The translations under genes and the position numbers were made by a program. The notes below the pieces were generated by a model. It ran no database searches, had not been told where the DNA came from, and saw only the letters and a program-made list of their open reading frames with translations. DNA of 6,361 bases, from positions 1-6,361 of the forward strand of contig DAOUIZ010000005.1 in the NCBI GenBank assembly GCA_034423195.1, given 5' to 3'. The stretch is from CATOSK01 sp034423195. Lineage in GTDB: Bacteria > Chloroflexota > Dehalococcoidia > Lucifugimonadales > UBA3495. Shown here in pieces: positions 6,349 through 6,361 of the stretch. Numbering within the stretch: the stretch's first letter is position 1; every line of letters starts with the position of its first letter.

Positions 6349-6361
6349 TCTCGGTCCCATC

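Larger units (their letters stand above)
6292..6361 (-). other. Possible 3' end of an upstream gene overlapping the first pilin start
   Basis: One minus-strand frame is open from the window edge to a TGA at 6292-6294, 13 bases inside the pilin gene. It reads a hydrophilic, Gln/Asn/Ser/Glu-rich tail (QTNSEQTNQSEGDEK) with a five-residue periodicity. Such a tail and a short overlap would suit the end of another operon gene. All three minus-strand frames are open in this short stretch, so the evidence is weak, and it may simply be a leader region. I see no convincing -35/-10 promoter in it. Confidence 0.25.

Noticed and set aside
1..6361. CRISPR array, tRNA, rRNA or insertion sequence
   Set aside because: No regularly spaced repeats, cloverleaf-like segment, rRNA-like conserved stretch, transposase motif or terminal inverted repeats were seen; coding sequence covers nearly the whole window.

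Overview
The window is G+C-rich bacterial DNA (roughly two thirds G+C by eye). It reads almost entirely on the minus strand as one tightly packed gene cluster for a type IV secretion / conjugation-like machine. Gene order in the direction of transcription (high to low coordinates) is: a small two-helix pilin-like protein (6304-6017); a PrgI/VirB3-like inner-membrane protein that continues in the same frame into a signal-peptide-like helix and a long exported domain (6001-4367); a second, signal-peptide-bearing pilin-like protein (4388-4041); a VirB4-type ATPase (4009-1790); and a membrane-anchored VirD4/HerA-like ATPase whose 3' end runs off the window (1752-1).

Gaps between genes are 15, -22 (an overlap), 31 and 37 bases. 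I see no terminator or internal promoter, so the five genes look like part of one operon whose beginning and end both lie outside the window. Most starts have Shine-Dalgarno sequences; the exception is the second pilin, whose start is buried in the preceding gene.

How the parts fit, from family knowledge: pilin-like subunits form the extracellular or transmembrane conduit, the PrgI/VirB3-like protein connects the membrane complex to VirB4, VirB4 powers assembly and transport, and the VirD4/HerA-like ATPase recruits or pumps the substrate, usually DNA. No relaxase, VirB6-, VirB8- or lytic-transglycosylase-like gene is visible, so whether this is a conjugative element or a protein exporter cannot be settled here. 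PrgI plus VirB4 without outer-membrane components suggests a Gram-positive-like or otherwise non-proteobacterial system. Chloroflexota, Actinomycetota or candidate-phylum bacteria are possible, but this is an inference and no marker gene fixes the taxonomy.

The most unusual element is the 544-residue PrgI-like fusion. It has an internal signal peptide, a perfect 6-bp hairpin exactly at the junction, a His/Cys-rich segment bounded by an exact 14-base direct repeat, and a Trp-rich tail encoded in the same bases as the start of the next gene. The long open frames on the plus strand are antisense shadows of these genes.
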